Below, piece by piece: positions 15,834 to 27,900 of a DNA stretch of 28,710 nt (position 1 is its first letter; the number at the start of each line of letters is the position of its first letter). The DNA is from a virus: positions 1 to 28,710 of the IMG/VR virus record IMGVR_UViG_3300032235_000807; one strand, given 5' to 3'. The notes under the pieces were generated by a model. It saw only the letters and a list, made by a program, of their open reading frames with translations. It did not search any database and was not told where the DNA came from. Both the position numbers and the translations under genes were made by a program.

Positions 15834-17417
15834 TTAAAATTGTAAAATTACCTTGACATCTTCTTTTTGATTTGGAGACCTTGTGATGGAAGGTCTATTA
15901 TCAACATAAATTATATCTCCAGAATTTCGTTTTACTTCTGGAGCTGATACACCAGAAGTAAATTTTTGTCCTAAATTATAAGTAACATTATTTATTACTG
16001 TTGTTATTCCTGTATATGCTGAATCAATTTTTAATGTTAAATCAAATCCAGTAATATCCAAAGATCCACCATCCAAAACACTAGAAGTAAATTCAATTTT
16101 TTTATTTCCGTATAAAGGAGAATTATATGTCTTTCTAGTTCTATTTTCATTATATTCGCCATTTAAATTGAATCCATATAATGACCTATCTTGCCAATAT
16201 TTTAGGATTCCAGTTCTGTTGTCATATGAAATCACTCGCCCAACAGCAGTTATTCCTACTCCAATAGTTTGTGTTATAACTGAATCCGCATCAATAGAAA
16301 TATTTTGGTAGTCTTCTACTGAATTTTTTCCTACCAACTTTAATGCAGACGCAGCACTAACTCTCTCTTTAGTCAATACTGTATCTGAATCAAAATTTAA
16401 TGGATTATTTACAATCCCAATTCTAGCTATTTGGTTTCCAGTTATAAAATCTGGATTTGTCTGATCATTTTCAAATCTAGAATAAATTAAAACATTGTAA
16501 GCACCTAGTTCATTGTAAATGTCGTATCCATGACCTCCTTTTGGTGGAATAATGACATCAAACTTCGGTAAAATTGCATTAGAAGGAAATGAAATAGAAG
16601 ATAAATCTACTGTACCATATGTGTAACCGGTTCCACCTTTTACAACAAAAACAGAAGTTATTCTCTCATCATTTCCAACAACTATACTTATTTCCGCTCC
16701 AGTTCCATCACCAAGAATAGGTATATTTGAATATACTTTTGGTGAACCCAAATTTTGCCCAAAATTTGTAATCGTTACTACTTTGATTTGTCCACTAGAA
16801 GAAGCATTTAACCTAATTGATTCATAATCAGTTGATGTTTCCCAATCAGATGGCACAGGAATAAAATTTATGGAATCAAATTTTATAATATCTTCAATTT
16901 TTAAAGTATACAAATATTTCCATGTATATCCATCTTCTGTTGATCTTGGTTCCAAATCTATAAATGTAGGTTCAATTAAAGATGGAATTCCTTCAAAATT
17001 ATTATCGGGAGAAGCACCATTGTTTAAACAGACATAAACTTTATAATCTTTAGTTAAAACATAATAATTTGCTTTGTATAGACTAGTTTTTTGAGAAGGT
17101 TTAGCTAAATTATTCCTAGTAATGTCATGTCTATACATGTCATAAGTTGTCCCAGACTCCCATACAATTTTACTTATGACATTTTTGATGTCACTATCTG
17201 GATTTATTTTTTTTAAAGAAATTATAGTATCCCAGTAATCATTTTGATCATCAAAAGAATCTTTTGGTGGAGGAGAATTGACATCCCAATTTGCATCATA
17301 CTCATTTGCATTTGGCAAACCAACAAATGTGTATAGATTAGAATCTCCAGATTTTATGGAGCTTATAAAATTTTTTGAATTTAAAATTCTAATTTGATCA
17401 GTTATAATTGCTGACAT
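15834..17417 (-). CDS. gp8: Baseplate wedge protein gp8
   Basis: Homologue of T4 gp8, a component of the six baseplate wedges. DGYTWKYLYTLK (162-173) parallels T4 DGYVWEYLFEIP, and the C-terminal GDIIYVDNRPSITRSPNQKE (500-519) with VKVILQF parallels T4 GEMIYMENRPPI and INILFTF. The N-terminal ITDQIRILNSKNFI and ALPKF-type middle (PPKGGHGYDIYNELGAYNVL, 291-310; ITGNQIARIGIVNNP, 325-339) are typical of cyanophage gp8. It has 527 residues against 334 in T4. Part of the excess is a repeat-like insertion at about 208-275 (GDGTGAEISIV, then VFVVKGGTGYTYGTVDLSS) of the same kind as in gp14. The ATG at 17417 follows the 1497-residue gene by 21 nt and has only a weak ribosome site. It is the anchor that assigns the right half of the window to the baseplate. 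Confidence 0.92.
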   Translation of the reverse strand: MSAIITDQIRILNSKNFISSIKSGDSNLYTFVGLPNANEYDANWDVNSPPPKDSFDDQNDYWDTIISLKKINPDSDIKNVISKIVWESGTTYDMYRHDITRNNLAKPSQKTSLYKANYYVLTKDYKVYVCLNNGASPDNNFEGIPSLIEPTFIDLEPRSTEDGYTWKYLYTLKIEDIIKFDSINFIPVPSDWETSTDYESIRLNASSSGQIKVVTITNFGQNLGSPKVYSNIPILGDGTGAEISIVVGNDERITSVFVVKGGTGYTYGTVDLSSISFPSNAILPKFDVIIPPKGGHGYDIYNELGAYNVLIYSRFENDQTNPDFITGNQIARIGIVNNPLNFDSDTVLTKERVSAASALKLVGKNSVEDYQNISIDADSVITQTIGVGITAVGRVISYDNRTGILKYWQDRSLYGFNLNGEYNENRTRKTYNSPLYGNKKIEFTSSVLDGGSLDITGFDLTLKIDSAYTGITTVINNVTYNLGQKFTSGVSAPEVKRNSGDIIYVDNRPSITRSPNQKEDVKVILQF

Positions 17418-17435
17418 TTACTTAGTTTTTAGTAT

Positions 17436-17443
17436 TATTTATG
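17436..17443 (-). promoter_or_regulatory. Candidate late promoter (CATAAATA) of gp8
   Basis: Minus-strand CATAAATA is the same octamer as before gp18. It contains the TAA stop of the 1497-residue gene and lies 18 nt before the gp8 ATG, leaving a leader of about 12 nt. The match is good, but the short leader and AT-rich context keep this tentative. Confidence 0.3.
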
Positions 17444-20400
17444 TCGAATAGTTAAAATACTTTAATGGTGCTTTTCTTCTTACTAATGGAGTGGTATTTA
17501 ACCCTATTACACCATTGTCAGTCGTTAAAGTAAATTCTTTTGGATTAACTCTTCTATTTAGTTCAAAATCAATCAATCCCCAATTATAATTTCCATAATA
17601 GTTACTGAATCCCAATCCAGATAATCCATTGTAATTTTCAACGCTGACTACAACCTTAGCTACATCAGTGAGACCTATTCCATATGCGGATGTCTGCGCG
17701 ATAGACACAGATATAACTTCATATACATTATCAATAGAAGTTGTTCCAATTCCAATTATATTTCCACTACTAGTTAAAGAATTTAGTTTATTTCCAATAT
17801 TACTATTATTAATTTCAAAGAAATATCCAGGTTTTATTTCACTGGTTGTTATTTGGGGATCTAAAGTTCTAAGATATGAATTTGCTGGAACTAATAAATC
17901 TAAAACTAGACCAGTTTGAGCTACGCCAACAATTGAAGTAAATGCAATTCCACTAATTATTCCAAAATCACCTGTATAATTTACTCCAGATATAGTTTCC
18001 ACTTTAGGTGTAGGTGGCTCAATTGCAACTAGTGGCGGATTCAAATCTGTGTATCCAGAACCAACTCCTACTATATTAAATGAAATTATTTTTTTATTAG
18101 ATATATTTGAAGTTATAATTGCGGTAGATCCAACTCCAACCGGATTTTGTATATAAACTTTAGGTGAAGTGTAATAACCGTCCCCAGAATTTACAAGATT
18201 CACAGAGCTAATTTCTCCATTATTATTTACAGTCACTGTAGCAGATGCTGATACTAAATTATCCTGGGAAATTATTTCCACTGTTTTACTTAACTGAGAA
18301 TTATTATTTTCCTTGTCATTTTCAAAGAAAGTCTTTACATTTTGAACAAATAATTGAGTTGAACCTATGCCAACACTTCTTATTAACCCAGTAGAAGGGA
18401 ATATTAGTGGTTCATATATTGGTCTATCTTTTGTAACTATTGATCCATCTATAAAAATATCATCTTTTTGTCTTGTCCAAGTTAATGGTCTAAGTAATTG
18501 GGAATCGCCATAAATTCCTTTTCCTTTATATAAGTTTGTTTTTGCTACATCTACAGTTGGAATCTCTTGTACTAATCTAGAATCTTGTTGGTACGCATAG
18601 TTTTCACTATCGAGTTTAACTACATCTCCTACTTTTATTGTCTCTAATATATCGACATCAATTACATCTATTCCTTCTGTGCCTCTATAGAATATTATTT
18701 TAAACTTATCTGTATTTCCATTTGGATATCTCTTTAAAGGTTCAGATAATGTAATTGTACTTCCACCATTAAATACATAACCAATACCAGGCTCTTGTAA
18801 GATATCATTTACAAAAACTAACAATGTAGATTGTATATCTATATTAGATCCAGGTTTTGCAACAACTGCAAATCGATTACCTTGATACATCAAAGGGAAT
18901 GTTCTTTTTCTATTATTAATTAAATATGAAACATCATCCAATAATCTTAAGCTTCCAATAGACCAACCTGAAAATGAATCATTAAAAACTTGAGTCACAT
19001 AGATTAAAAATGGACTGAAGCCTGGTGTAGTCGGTATACCAATATTTCCTTGTATTGGTAATGTTAATACATCATTTATATTATATTTGTACCCAAAGTT
19101 TTTAATTTTAAAGTCAATTACACTAGAACCTTGACCAACAACAATATCAATAGTAGCTTCTGTTCCAATTCCTGTGCCATTCGAATAAACTAAAGGTATA
19201 TCAGAATACGATAGTGGCTCATCAAAAATTACAAGGGGCAATTCATATTCTTTTATATTCACATCTGTATCAATTGGAATAATTGATGCTGCTGCATTTG
19301 CAGCGGATATAAACACGCAAGTGTCGGCAACTGAAACTATGGGAACATTATCAAATATTGAATTTATTTGAATTATAGGATTTACTCTAGGTACTTTGGA
19401 TGTATTAACTAATGGTATTATAGTAGATCCAATTGATATCTGTTCACTAGTTGTCGTAGAATATACAAATGGGTATGCAGTATATCCAATTCCAGGATTT
19501 GTTATTGAAACGCCAACTATATTTCCATTAGATATTGTAGCAGTTCCAACGAATTCAACATTCGCTGAGGTGGAGCTAAAAGTTTGAACCCCAACTTTTA
19601 CTAGTTGATAATTCTGTCTATATCCAGATCCACTATTTCCAATACTTATACTTTGTATTGTCCCAGCAATAGAAACTGACGCAGTTCCACCAGCACAAAC
19701 TAACGGCTGATATCCAAGACCAGAACTTGACCCAATTGAAAGTATCACCCCTCCTCTTGGTATATCAAAAAGATTTGGATCATAAGTCATTGTTGTGGCA
19801 GTTCCAGTAAATTCTAGTTCTGTACTTGAACCTAGTTCATTGATTATAAAATCGTCATTTGGAATTTGTAAAATATTATTAATTAAGACAATTGAATTAT
19901 TGTTAGAAACATCTGTTAAAGCTACACCAGATTGTGTCAACTCAAACACATTTTCAGTAGAATTAAACTGATATGATAAATCATCAAACAAATAATTTTT
20001 ATTATATGTGTCTTCTAATACTAATGGATTTGCTGATCTTATAAATGTTCTTCCTTGAAATCTAGATTTAGCTAAAGTCAGAAGAGATGTGGATTGCGAA
20101 TCTTTAAATTCATCTTCTTCTGGAAATGGACCATATGGTGCATCAGAAAAGTGAATGACATTGTTTATAATGTTATAATTTCCTTTTAATTTTGTTACTG
20201 TATTACCAGAATAATGCGAAGATATTCCAGTTCCAAGCCAAGGTCTTACTACACCAACATTTCCTGTACTTCCAACTCCAACAGACTCAATTTTCATAAT
20301 CTCATTATTAACTTTAATGATATCTCCACTGAAAAATGAAGTAATACCGGAAAAAACTAAAGTTAAATCACTTAAATTTACATCTTGGATTAAGCTAGAT

Positions 20401-21932
20401 GTTATTGAAGTTGAAACAATTGGAGATTGTATAATGTTGTCTATTGCAATTATGGCCTTAGAATTTTGATCAGTTGCGGTAATATAATGTAAAGTATCTA
20501 CACCTAAAGAGGTAAAATCAAATAATTTTGGGGGGACACTTAAAGCATCATTTGGACTTGAACATAATCCTATTCTAGCATTATCAAACTTATATACATA
20601 TGCTTCAAATGGGAGTTTATCTGTAACTCCAATTCCAGAAATCGAAGTTGCTGCTATACCTATCGATTTTACAGTTGAAGTCTTGTTAAATTGTTGGGAT
20701 CTATATGAAACTTTTTCTCCGGTCACAAAAAAATGATTTGGTAAATATAATAAATCTTGTTGTAAATTTACATTAAAAGGATCACTAGCGTCAAATGCTC
20801 TCTCAAATATTGGTAAATCCTTGTAAGTTAAATTAAAATTAGTTCTATTATTATTTTCATCATTAGTTCCTACTTTACTAACTGAAGTTACAATTTGTGA
20901 ATTTTTTAAATCGATTACAGATGGGAATTCCGAAAACTGAGTAAAGCCTAATGATTGTTGAAATACTAAAACTTCAGTTTCAATATTTGGTAGAGGAGTA
21001 AAGAACACCTCAAATTTACCAGATGTGTTTATCTCAAAATCACCTAAATTTACATCAGAAACTACTCTTCCATATAATACTCCATATGATTCTGTTAAGT
21101 TATTTAATGTATATAATTCAGAAAAATCGACTCTATTGTTGGTCAGATCAGTTACTTGGATTAAGTAATAAGCAGATTGATAATCTAAAGAATGCGTCAT
21201 TATAGTAGTCAATACTGGACTACTGCTAGCTGGAATTATTACTTTATTACTAGAAAGATTTGCGTATCTTAATTGCTGTTCTCCTTGCGCTGAATAATCA
21301 GTTTTAGCTAAAGATACTGATACTGTATTACAAGTGTACTCTTTGTTAATATTAAAAGGGAAAAAATCTACCTTAATACTTTCTCCATCTTTATAGCAGT
21401 TATATGTCCCAATACCAGACGCTGGATCCACATTTATATTCAATCTACCATATTCGGTGCTGTATATATTTCCATTTTTGTCCGAAGCTATATTAATTTC
21501 ATTAAATTCAAATTCATCATCTGCACTGGTTATTTCAACTACTACTTTCGATGAGCTAAATTTTTCTGGTAAAGCTAATATAGTTCCCGACGAACCGATA
21601 GAAATTGTAGTATTTGATGATCCAATACTAACACTGTCACTAACTATGATACTAGAAGACGACTGAATGAACTTTTTGGTGTCATAATATACATATCCAT
21701 ATGAATAGTCGTTTATTTTTCCATCAGTTGGAAAAAACTCTAAAATGGCCTGATCGGAAATAATACTTATAGAATAATTTCCAATATCTAAACCACTGTA
21801 AAGTTTTGCATAGTCATTTTCAATTACAACAGAGCCATCATTTATTAGGGTTAAAACTGAAGACTGCACAATTTGGCTGTCTATGTCGTTTTGAACAGTT
21901 AAAAATACTTTTAGTGCTCTTGTTTTTGCCAT
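17439..21932 (-). CDS. Large virion structural protein, 1497 residues (baseplate/tail periphery)
   Basis: I recognise this as a type of giant structural protein from T4-like cyanophages, without a proven function. It sits directly before gp8, roughly where T4 has gp7, but I see no convincing similarity to T4 gp7. Visible parts: an N-terminal domain (MAKTRALKVFLTVQNDIDSQ); an HFFVTGEKVSYRSQ module (about 396) followed by IGLCSSPNDAL; an RPWLGTGISSHYSG module (about 563); GGxGY-type repeats near 768, 812, 1245 and 1291; and a domain at about 1030-1085 with LLVFVNDILQEPGIGYVFNG and then FKIIFYRGTEG, preceded near 690 by a shorter copy (IVLINNILQIPN). The C-terminus (WGLIDF, LVRRKAPLKYFNYST) is a recurrent ending in this family. 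No signal peptide or membrane helix is seen. It starts 4 nt after the upstream stop with no Shine-Dalgarno, which suggests coupling. Confidence 0.82.
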   Translation of the reverse strand: MAKTRALKVFLTVQNDIDSQIVQSSVLTLINDGSVVIENDYAKLYSGLDIGNYSISIISDQAILEFFPTDGKINDYSYGYVYYDTKKFIQSSSSIIVSDSVSIGSSNTTISIGSSGTILALPEKFSSSKVVVEITSADDEFEFNEINIASDKNGNIYSTEYGRLNINVDPASGIGTYNCYKDGESIKVDFFPFNINKEYTCNTVSVSLAKTDYSAQGEQQLRYANLSSNKVIIPASSSPVLTTIMTHSLDYQSAYYLIQVTDLTNNRVDFSELYTLNNLTESYGVLYGRVVSDVNLGDFEINTSGKFEVFFTPLPNIETEVLVFQQSLGFTQFSEFPSVIDLKNSQIVTSVSKVGTNDENNNRTNFNLTYKDLPIFERAFDASDPFNVNLQQDLLYLPNHFFVTGEKVSYRSQQFNKTSTVKSIGIAATSISGIGVTDKLPFEAYVYKFDNARIGLCSSPNDALSVPPKLFDFTSLGVDTLHYITATDQNSKAIIAIDNIIQSPIVSTSITSSLIQDVNLSDLTLVFSGITSFFSGDIIKVNNEIMKIESVGVGSTGNVGVVRPWLGTGISSHYSGNTVTKLKGNYNIINNVIHFSDAPYGPFPEEDEFKDSQSTSLLTLAKSRFQGRTFIRSANPLVLEDTYNKNYLFDDLSYQFNSTENVFELTQSGVALTDVSNNNSIVLINNILQIPNDDFIINELGSSTELEFTGTATTMTYDPNLFDIPRGGVILSIGSSSGLGYQPLVCAGGTASVSIAGTIQSISIGNSGSGYRQNYQLVKVGVQTFSSTSANVEFVGTATISNGNIVGVSITNPGIGYTAYPFVYSTTTSEQISIGSTIIPLVNTSKVPRVNPIIQINSIFDNVPIVSVADTCVFISAANAAASIIPIDTDVNIKEYELPLVIFDEPLSYSDIPLVYSNGTGIGTEATIDIVVGQGSSVIDFKIKNFGYKYNINDVLTLPIQGNIGIPTTPGFSPFLIYVTQVFNDSFSGWSIGSLRLLDDVSYLINNRKRTFPLMYQGNRFAVVAKPGSNIDIQSTLLVFVNDILQEPGIGYVFNGGSTITLSEPLKRYPNGNTDKFKIIFYRGTEGIDVIDVDILETIKVGDVVKLDSENYAYQQDSRLVQEIPTVDVAKTNLYKGKGIYGDSQLLRPLTWTRQKDDIFIDGSIVTKDRPIYEPLIFPSTGLIRSVGIGSTQLFVQNVKTFFENDKENNNSQLSKTVEIISQDNLVSASATVTVNNNGEISSVNLVNSGDGYYTSPKVYIQNPVGVGSTAIITSNISNKKIISFNIVGVGSGYTDLNPPLVAIEPPTPKVETISGVNYTGDFGIISGIAFTSIVGVAQTGLVLDLLVPANSYLRTLDPQITTSEIKPGYFFEINNSNIGNKLNSLTSSGNIIGIGTTSIDNVYEVISVSIAQTSAYGIGLTDVAKVVVSVENYNGLSGLGFSNYYGNYNWGLIDFELNRRVNPKEFTLTTDNGVIGLNTTPLVRRKAPLKYFNYST

Positions 21933-21936
21933 TTTA

Positions 21937-24900
21937 TTAAATATCGATTGCTGTTACTAAAGTTGACTTTCGGTTTGTATTGAATTCTCCACTTATGTCA
22001 TCAATTACTAGAACTCTATTTCCCACAGACTGCGAATAGTCCTGCAGGATAGTAGAATTTAGTGTAATTTCATCTGTAGCAGTTTGTGAATTGAGGATAA
22101 ATACATTTTCTTCAGACGCTAAATCAAAGTCATATGTAGTTTCTAGGTCTATAATGGTATTTAGATCCGATACTCCAGTGAAATTTCCAAAATTTTGATC
22201 AGTGGACATGCCAACTTTTTCAGGTGTTTCGGACTCAACGGATAGGTCACCAAATTTTTTGAATCCAGAAGTATGATTTAGTGAGTTGACTGTGCCTTCC
22301 CATTTATCAATTGATACTCTAGATTTTATAGAATATGAAAAATATTGGTAATAATCATTATCATGAACTCTTTGGCTATTAACATTTAAAAATCCAGTTT
22401 GAGTTTTCCAACCTTTACTTCCGATTGAATAGTAATCAATTTCATAAAATCCATGTAAATCTAGTATTTCTTGTATTTTACCCAAAGAACCGCTACTTTT
22501 ACCGATTAATATTGAATTTGAATCAAATTTTTGTGTTGTTTGTATTTTAATGTAGTTAGTTTTTGGATTCCAGTTATTCACTATTCCAACGGACCCATTA
22601 GATTCTACCTTTTCCCCAACAATATATGAATTTTTCTTGATTTTAACATCAAAAGTCGGCATATTTTTGACTGGAACTATACTCCCTTTAGAGGTCTCTG
22701 AATCAAATGTTCCAACTTCAACTCCACCAATGACATCACCAATATAATATGTAATGTATGCTTTATCGTCATCAATTGCCGTGCTAATTCCAACTACATT
22801 AAATGTTGAATAATTATAATCACTAGAATTATATCCTTTGTATATTACTCCATCTGTAATAAAATCTGGACTAGATTGTATTATTGTAGTATCTTCAACA
22901 AAAACTTTGTCATTCAAATCAACTGGGAATGTATCTGGGTTTGTGAAATTATAATTTAATGTTGCTGTAACTCTTTTTAAAATGGGATCATATGTTATTG
23001 AATTGATTCCTATTCCATTTGAATTATTTGTGGAGACTATCTTAGGTTCAGTATCATTGAACCCACTTGAATTTTGAATTATTTGGACATCCCCAGTCAA
23101 GTGATTAAAATCAAGAATAACATCTTGTATTTGATTTGTTACTGAGTCTAAAACTATCAAAGTTGGAGAATAATTATAAAATTTACCTTTAAATGTAGTT
23201 TTTATTTGATCGATGGCAGAAAAAGGTTCTATTCTAAGAACTTTAGGTAAGTCCAAGCAAGGTTTAATTGTTGGATCAATAGAATATCCATATCCTATGT
23301 CATCTAACTTTGTTGATTTTATTCTCCCAATGTGGCTACTTATTGGATATAGTACGGCATCTAGTCCATTTTGACTAGTTATAGACGATATTCCTGGTAT
23401 TTTAGTATAATAATTTCCACCTGAAACCAATTTTATTGAATTTATTGGCCCAAAGGCAGTCTTGGAATTAGTATTATACTTAAGAGATGAATTACTTGAA
23501 GTATAATTTGAAATTTCTGGTAATTCCTTAATCTGATAACTAAATGTACTTGATGATAAAACTGTTATTTTATTATTTCCACTATATTTACTTTCAACTA
23601 TAGAGATTTTGTTGAACTCTATTTTATTACCTTCAGCGACTAATTCTTTCTTTATTTGGGGTAAATCGGAATTAGAAGATGGAATTAAATTGTAATATAA
23701 TGTGTTTGGTGTACTATCTGTTATTTGTAATTCAACCCTTGCATCTAAATTTAATCCAATATTACCAAATTTAAATACATTTGAAATGTCATTTGAATCT
23801 TTGTAATATTCTTTGTTGAATTTTTCATCATAGTATAAATTAAAATCAAATGCTGACTTTAGTTCTAATCCATTATTATATGCTAAAGAAGGATGTGATA
23901 AATCAAATATTATTTTTTGATTTCTAGTCGCTTCGATTTTTGCATTTATCTCGTAAAAATAGCCAGAACAAGATGATGTAAAATCAATATTAGTGTAATT
24001 CAGGTAATTGTAAATTGAATTGGAAAGTTGGAATTTATCTTTATCTATTAAAATAACAAAATAAATTTGATTGTCAATTAATTCTGGAGAAATAGTTTCA
24101 GAAATGTATAACAATTCTTGGCCATTGCTATAACCATGATTAGTGATTGTAAATACATTATCTAAAATATCAATACTAGAGAAGTATTTTTTATTAAATA
24201 TTAATCTTCTATTGTAATCATTGTATTCTATTTTTATCGTAGTTGATATTCCAGACTTGACCTCAATGTCAACTAAGTCATTAGACACTAATCCATGAGT
24301 AGAAGAAGTAGAAACTACCACCGAATTTTTATTGGCAGTTAATTTTATGACATTTGTATAATTAGTCCTAAAACTATGGTTTACTCCTAATCCCAAATCA
24401 GTTACATATAGGAACGAAGTTGTTGTTCCTACACCAACATAATTATTATCTGTTCCTATTGCTACTTTATTACTAGATATTCCTATAAAATTATCAGATA
24501 ATTTTATAGAATATAGAGGATTGGATGTGTTTAAATTGAATATACTAGAACCATTAGAAACTACAATAGGATTTCCACCATTTGTGGAATATACTAAAGG
24601 TGTATTGGTATCTAAATTGTGATTTGGAAAATATAAATTCCCAGGTGGAATGAAAAGATTAGTTTTTCCAGTACCAACATAATCTACTTGGACTGTTGAT
24701 CCAGAAGTTGTACCAAATCCAACTACTTTTGTTGGGTCAAAATAAAATTCTCGGTTTATTTTTTGTGGAACATATTCTTCATTTAAATCAAAAGTAAATT
24801 TTCTAGTAAGTTCAGTTAATTTTAAATTTTTTAAATGTGAAGTTCCAGAAGGAGATCTTAATACTTTTATTTTAGATCTTTCTTTATCAACTTGTAATAT

Positions 24901-27900
24901 TTTAACAGTTTCATTTTCTATTTGATAATAATCATTTTCAAATATAAATGGAAATTCTAGATTGCCATAAACTTGGAATTCAGTGACTATACCTGTTGTT
25001 GTAGAGTCATTTACATCTGAGGTAAGAATAAGTATATGAGAACTAACTCCCACTTGGACGAGTGAATTCAATTGTAAGTTATAGTTACTAATTAAGTTCA
25101 GGTAATCAAATTTCTTTAATTGATGTGGACTAGTACAGATTCCTATAAATTGATTAGATTTATATAATTCAATGTCAGATATTGAATACAAATTATTTTG
25201 TATTGATTGTACTGATTTCCCAATAACGGAATCTACTATGGCACTTACATCAAAACCGTTAGTTTCGGAATTATCAAAATTTATTACATCACCAACATTA
25301 TAATAGTTACCAGAAGTGATTATACCAATGGAATCTAAACGAGAATATTGTATAGAAGTTATTTTTGAATTTTGGTTTGAATCTTTTGCTGGGTTCAATA
25401 AAAAGTCATAACTTGAATTTTTTCCAGTTAATGCATAATAATAGGTATTTCTTATTAATTTATTTTTAGTGTAATCGAAAGTATTTTGATTTATATCAGA
25501 ATTAAAATTATCTAATATCTTTTTAGATTTAAATTTATTGCCTATAAAATATGGAAATTCTGGAACAAAATCATTATCACTTGAAATTGTAGTAAAATAT
25601 GCATATACTCCATTTGGATATTCGGGTGTAACACAATATCTTCCATTGAATTCGTCCAAATCTCCATTAGAAGTAAACTCATAATCTTCTATAAATGTAC
25701 CATAAGGGAATATTATTCTGTCCTCAATTTTTTCTGGGGGTCTATTTTCAGACACTACAGTGGAATATCCAGATTTAATTTTTTTGACCTGTCCAGGTAA
25801 GTATGGATTTTCGTATCCATACGGTCCATATATTGGATTTCCATCATATGCCCAACCAATTATTGGGGAATGATATTTAATAGTTGATACGCTATTTTCG
25901 TAATCTGGTCTTCTTACAATATTTCCGTTATCATCTAAGAATGTCGAATATATTTTCTTTCGTAATTCATATGGGCAATATAGATGGCAATATTTAAGAG
26001 CATTTGCAGTATTTGAATATAATGTTCCATCGTCATTTGATTTCAACTGAGTTGAATTTAATATTCTACTAGTTAAGTTCAAATTCCATGATTTTATTTT
26101 GGCATTAAATGCCGCTCCTGAACCTAGATTGATTATGTCAATGATAGTATTTTTTTGATCATATCCAGATCCACCACTTACTACTATTACTTTTTTAATA
26201 GAACCATTTTCTAACACAGGTGTCAAAATACACCCACTGCCAGTTCCTCTCACTGCCAACTGAGGGAGAGAATAATAATCTGAGCCACCATTTAAAACAT
26301 AAACATCTATTACTTTGCCATTTAATACATTTACTATAAGTTGAGCATTTTTTCCAGACTTTAGGATAAAATTTGGTTGCTTTTCATAATTTAATATTTC
26401 TGAACTTCCATACCCAACTCCACCTTCTTCAATATAAACATTTGAAATTTCCCCCCTAAAAATAGGAGATAAAATTGGAGCAAACAGTTCTTTTGAATAA
26501 GATGATATTCCAGTTCTTGCTGAAACTTGTATTGATATTGGTTCATGTTGGAATATATGTGTTCCAATTCCAGAACTTTTTAAATTTACATATTGATTTG
26601 TATTATAATAGAAATCTTTCGATGTAGATCCGATTCCTACATATGATAATTTAAATGAATCATCGTTTACTTTTGTCACATAATACTTAGATTGATTCAA
26701 ACCTTCTGCAGGCGTACCTAAACAATTATAGTTGACAATATCGCCAGTAGAATAACCATGATTTTTTGCTAAAATTATATCATTGTAAGTGTTTATGCCA
26801 ACTGGTAGAATTGGCACATAATTGTTTTTGTATCCTCCACCAGAATTCAATATAGTTACTGATGCTATTTTTCTCTTTTCTTGCTTTGATGATAGCTTAT
26901 GTGTACCATCACCAAATGAAGTCAAATTAATTTCAATTCCATTTAAAGCATCAGTTTTATTTTTATGTAATTTTATTTTCAGGTCATCTTGAACAGTTAC
27001 AAAATAACTTGATAGGGTTGATATTCCACCTACTGATGTGTTTCCATTTGTATCGTATATTACTTCCTCGTAGTCCCTAAATTTATGATAAGTGGAAAAT
27101 GAAATGGTATTTTCTACTAAATTTACAAAGTTCAATATAGGGTTAAAATCAACTTCGTGTTTAAATGAAATTAAATTAGCTTTTGTTTCTACATTTGTGC
27201 CATTGCCACCAATAATTTTTATTGTGGGCTCATCTAGAATATCAAATCCACCATCTACAACATTAACTTCTTCTATTCTTCCAGTAACCTCAACATGGGC
27301 TTTACATATTCTAGTAGTGGTATTTTCTGGAGATACCTCTAAACTGGGAAGATTTATTACATCGTATGAATTTCCAGGTGATGTTATCTCTATTTTTTCT
27401 ATTGGTCCATAATAAACAAAATCATCTGACTTGTAATTTAATATTTCTACTCCATTCACTAAAATTCCAGTAGTTCCAAATGTCGTTTCTTCGAATTCTA
27501 GGGGAGTTTCTGGTAAAGTTAATTTTTTGATGGAGTTTGAGTTTGTTAATATTTTCTTAGAATTTTCGTATACAAAATTACTTTTATATAATTTTGCTGT
27601 TATCTGAGAAGTTATTTTTTCCCATTGATTTAAATTATAAGTATAATACCAAATTTCAATATTATTAAAATCATCAAATAATATTACAAACTCATTTGTT
27701 TGTAGGAAATAGCTTCCAGCTAATAATTGAACTTTTTGTTCATATGTATATGATACTTCATTTAAATTATTAGACGAATATAATCGATTGTACTTTATGG
27801 AATTATACCTATTAAAGTAAATATTTGATCTACTTTTATATAACTTTATTTTTCTATCAGATATTGATTCAACATAATAAATTTGGTTTTCAAACAAACC

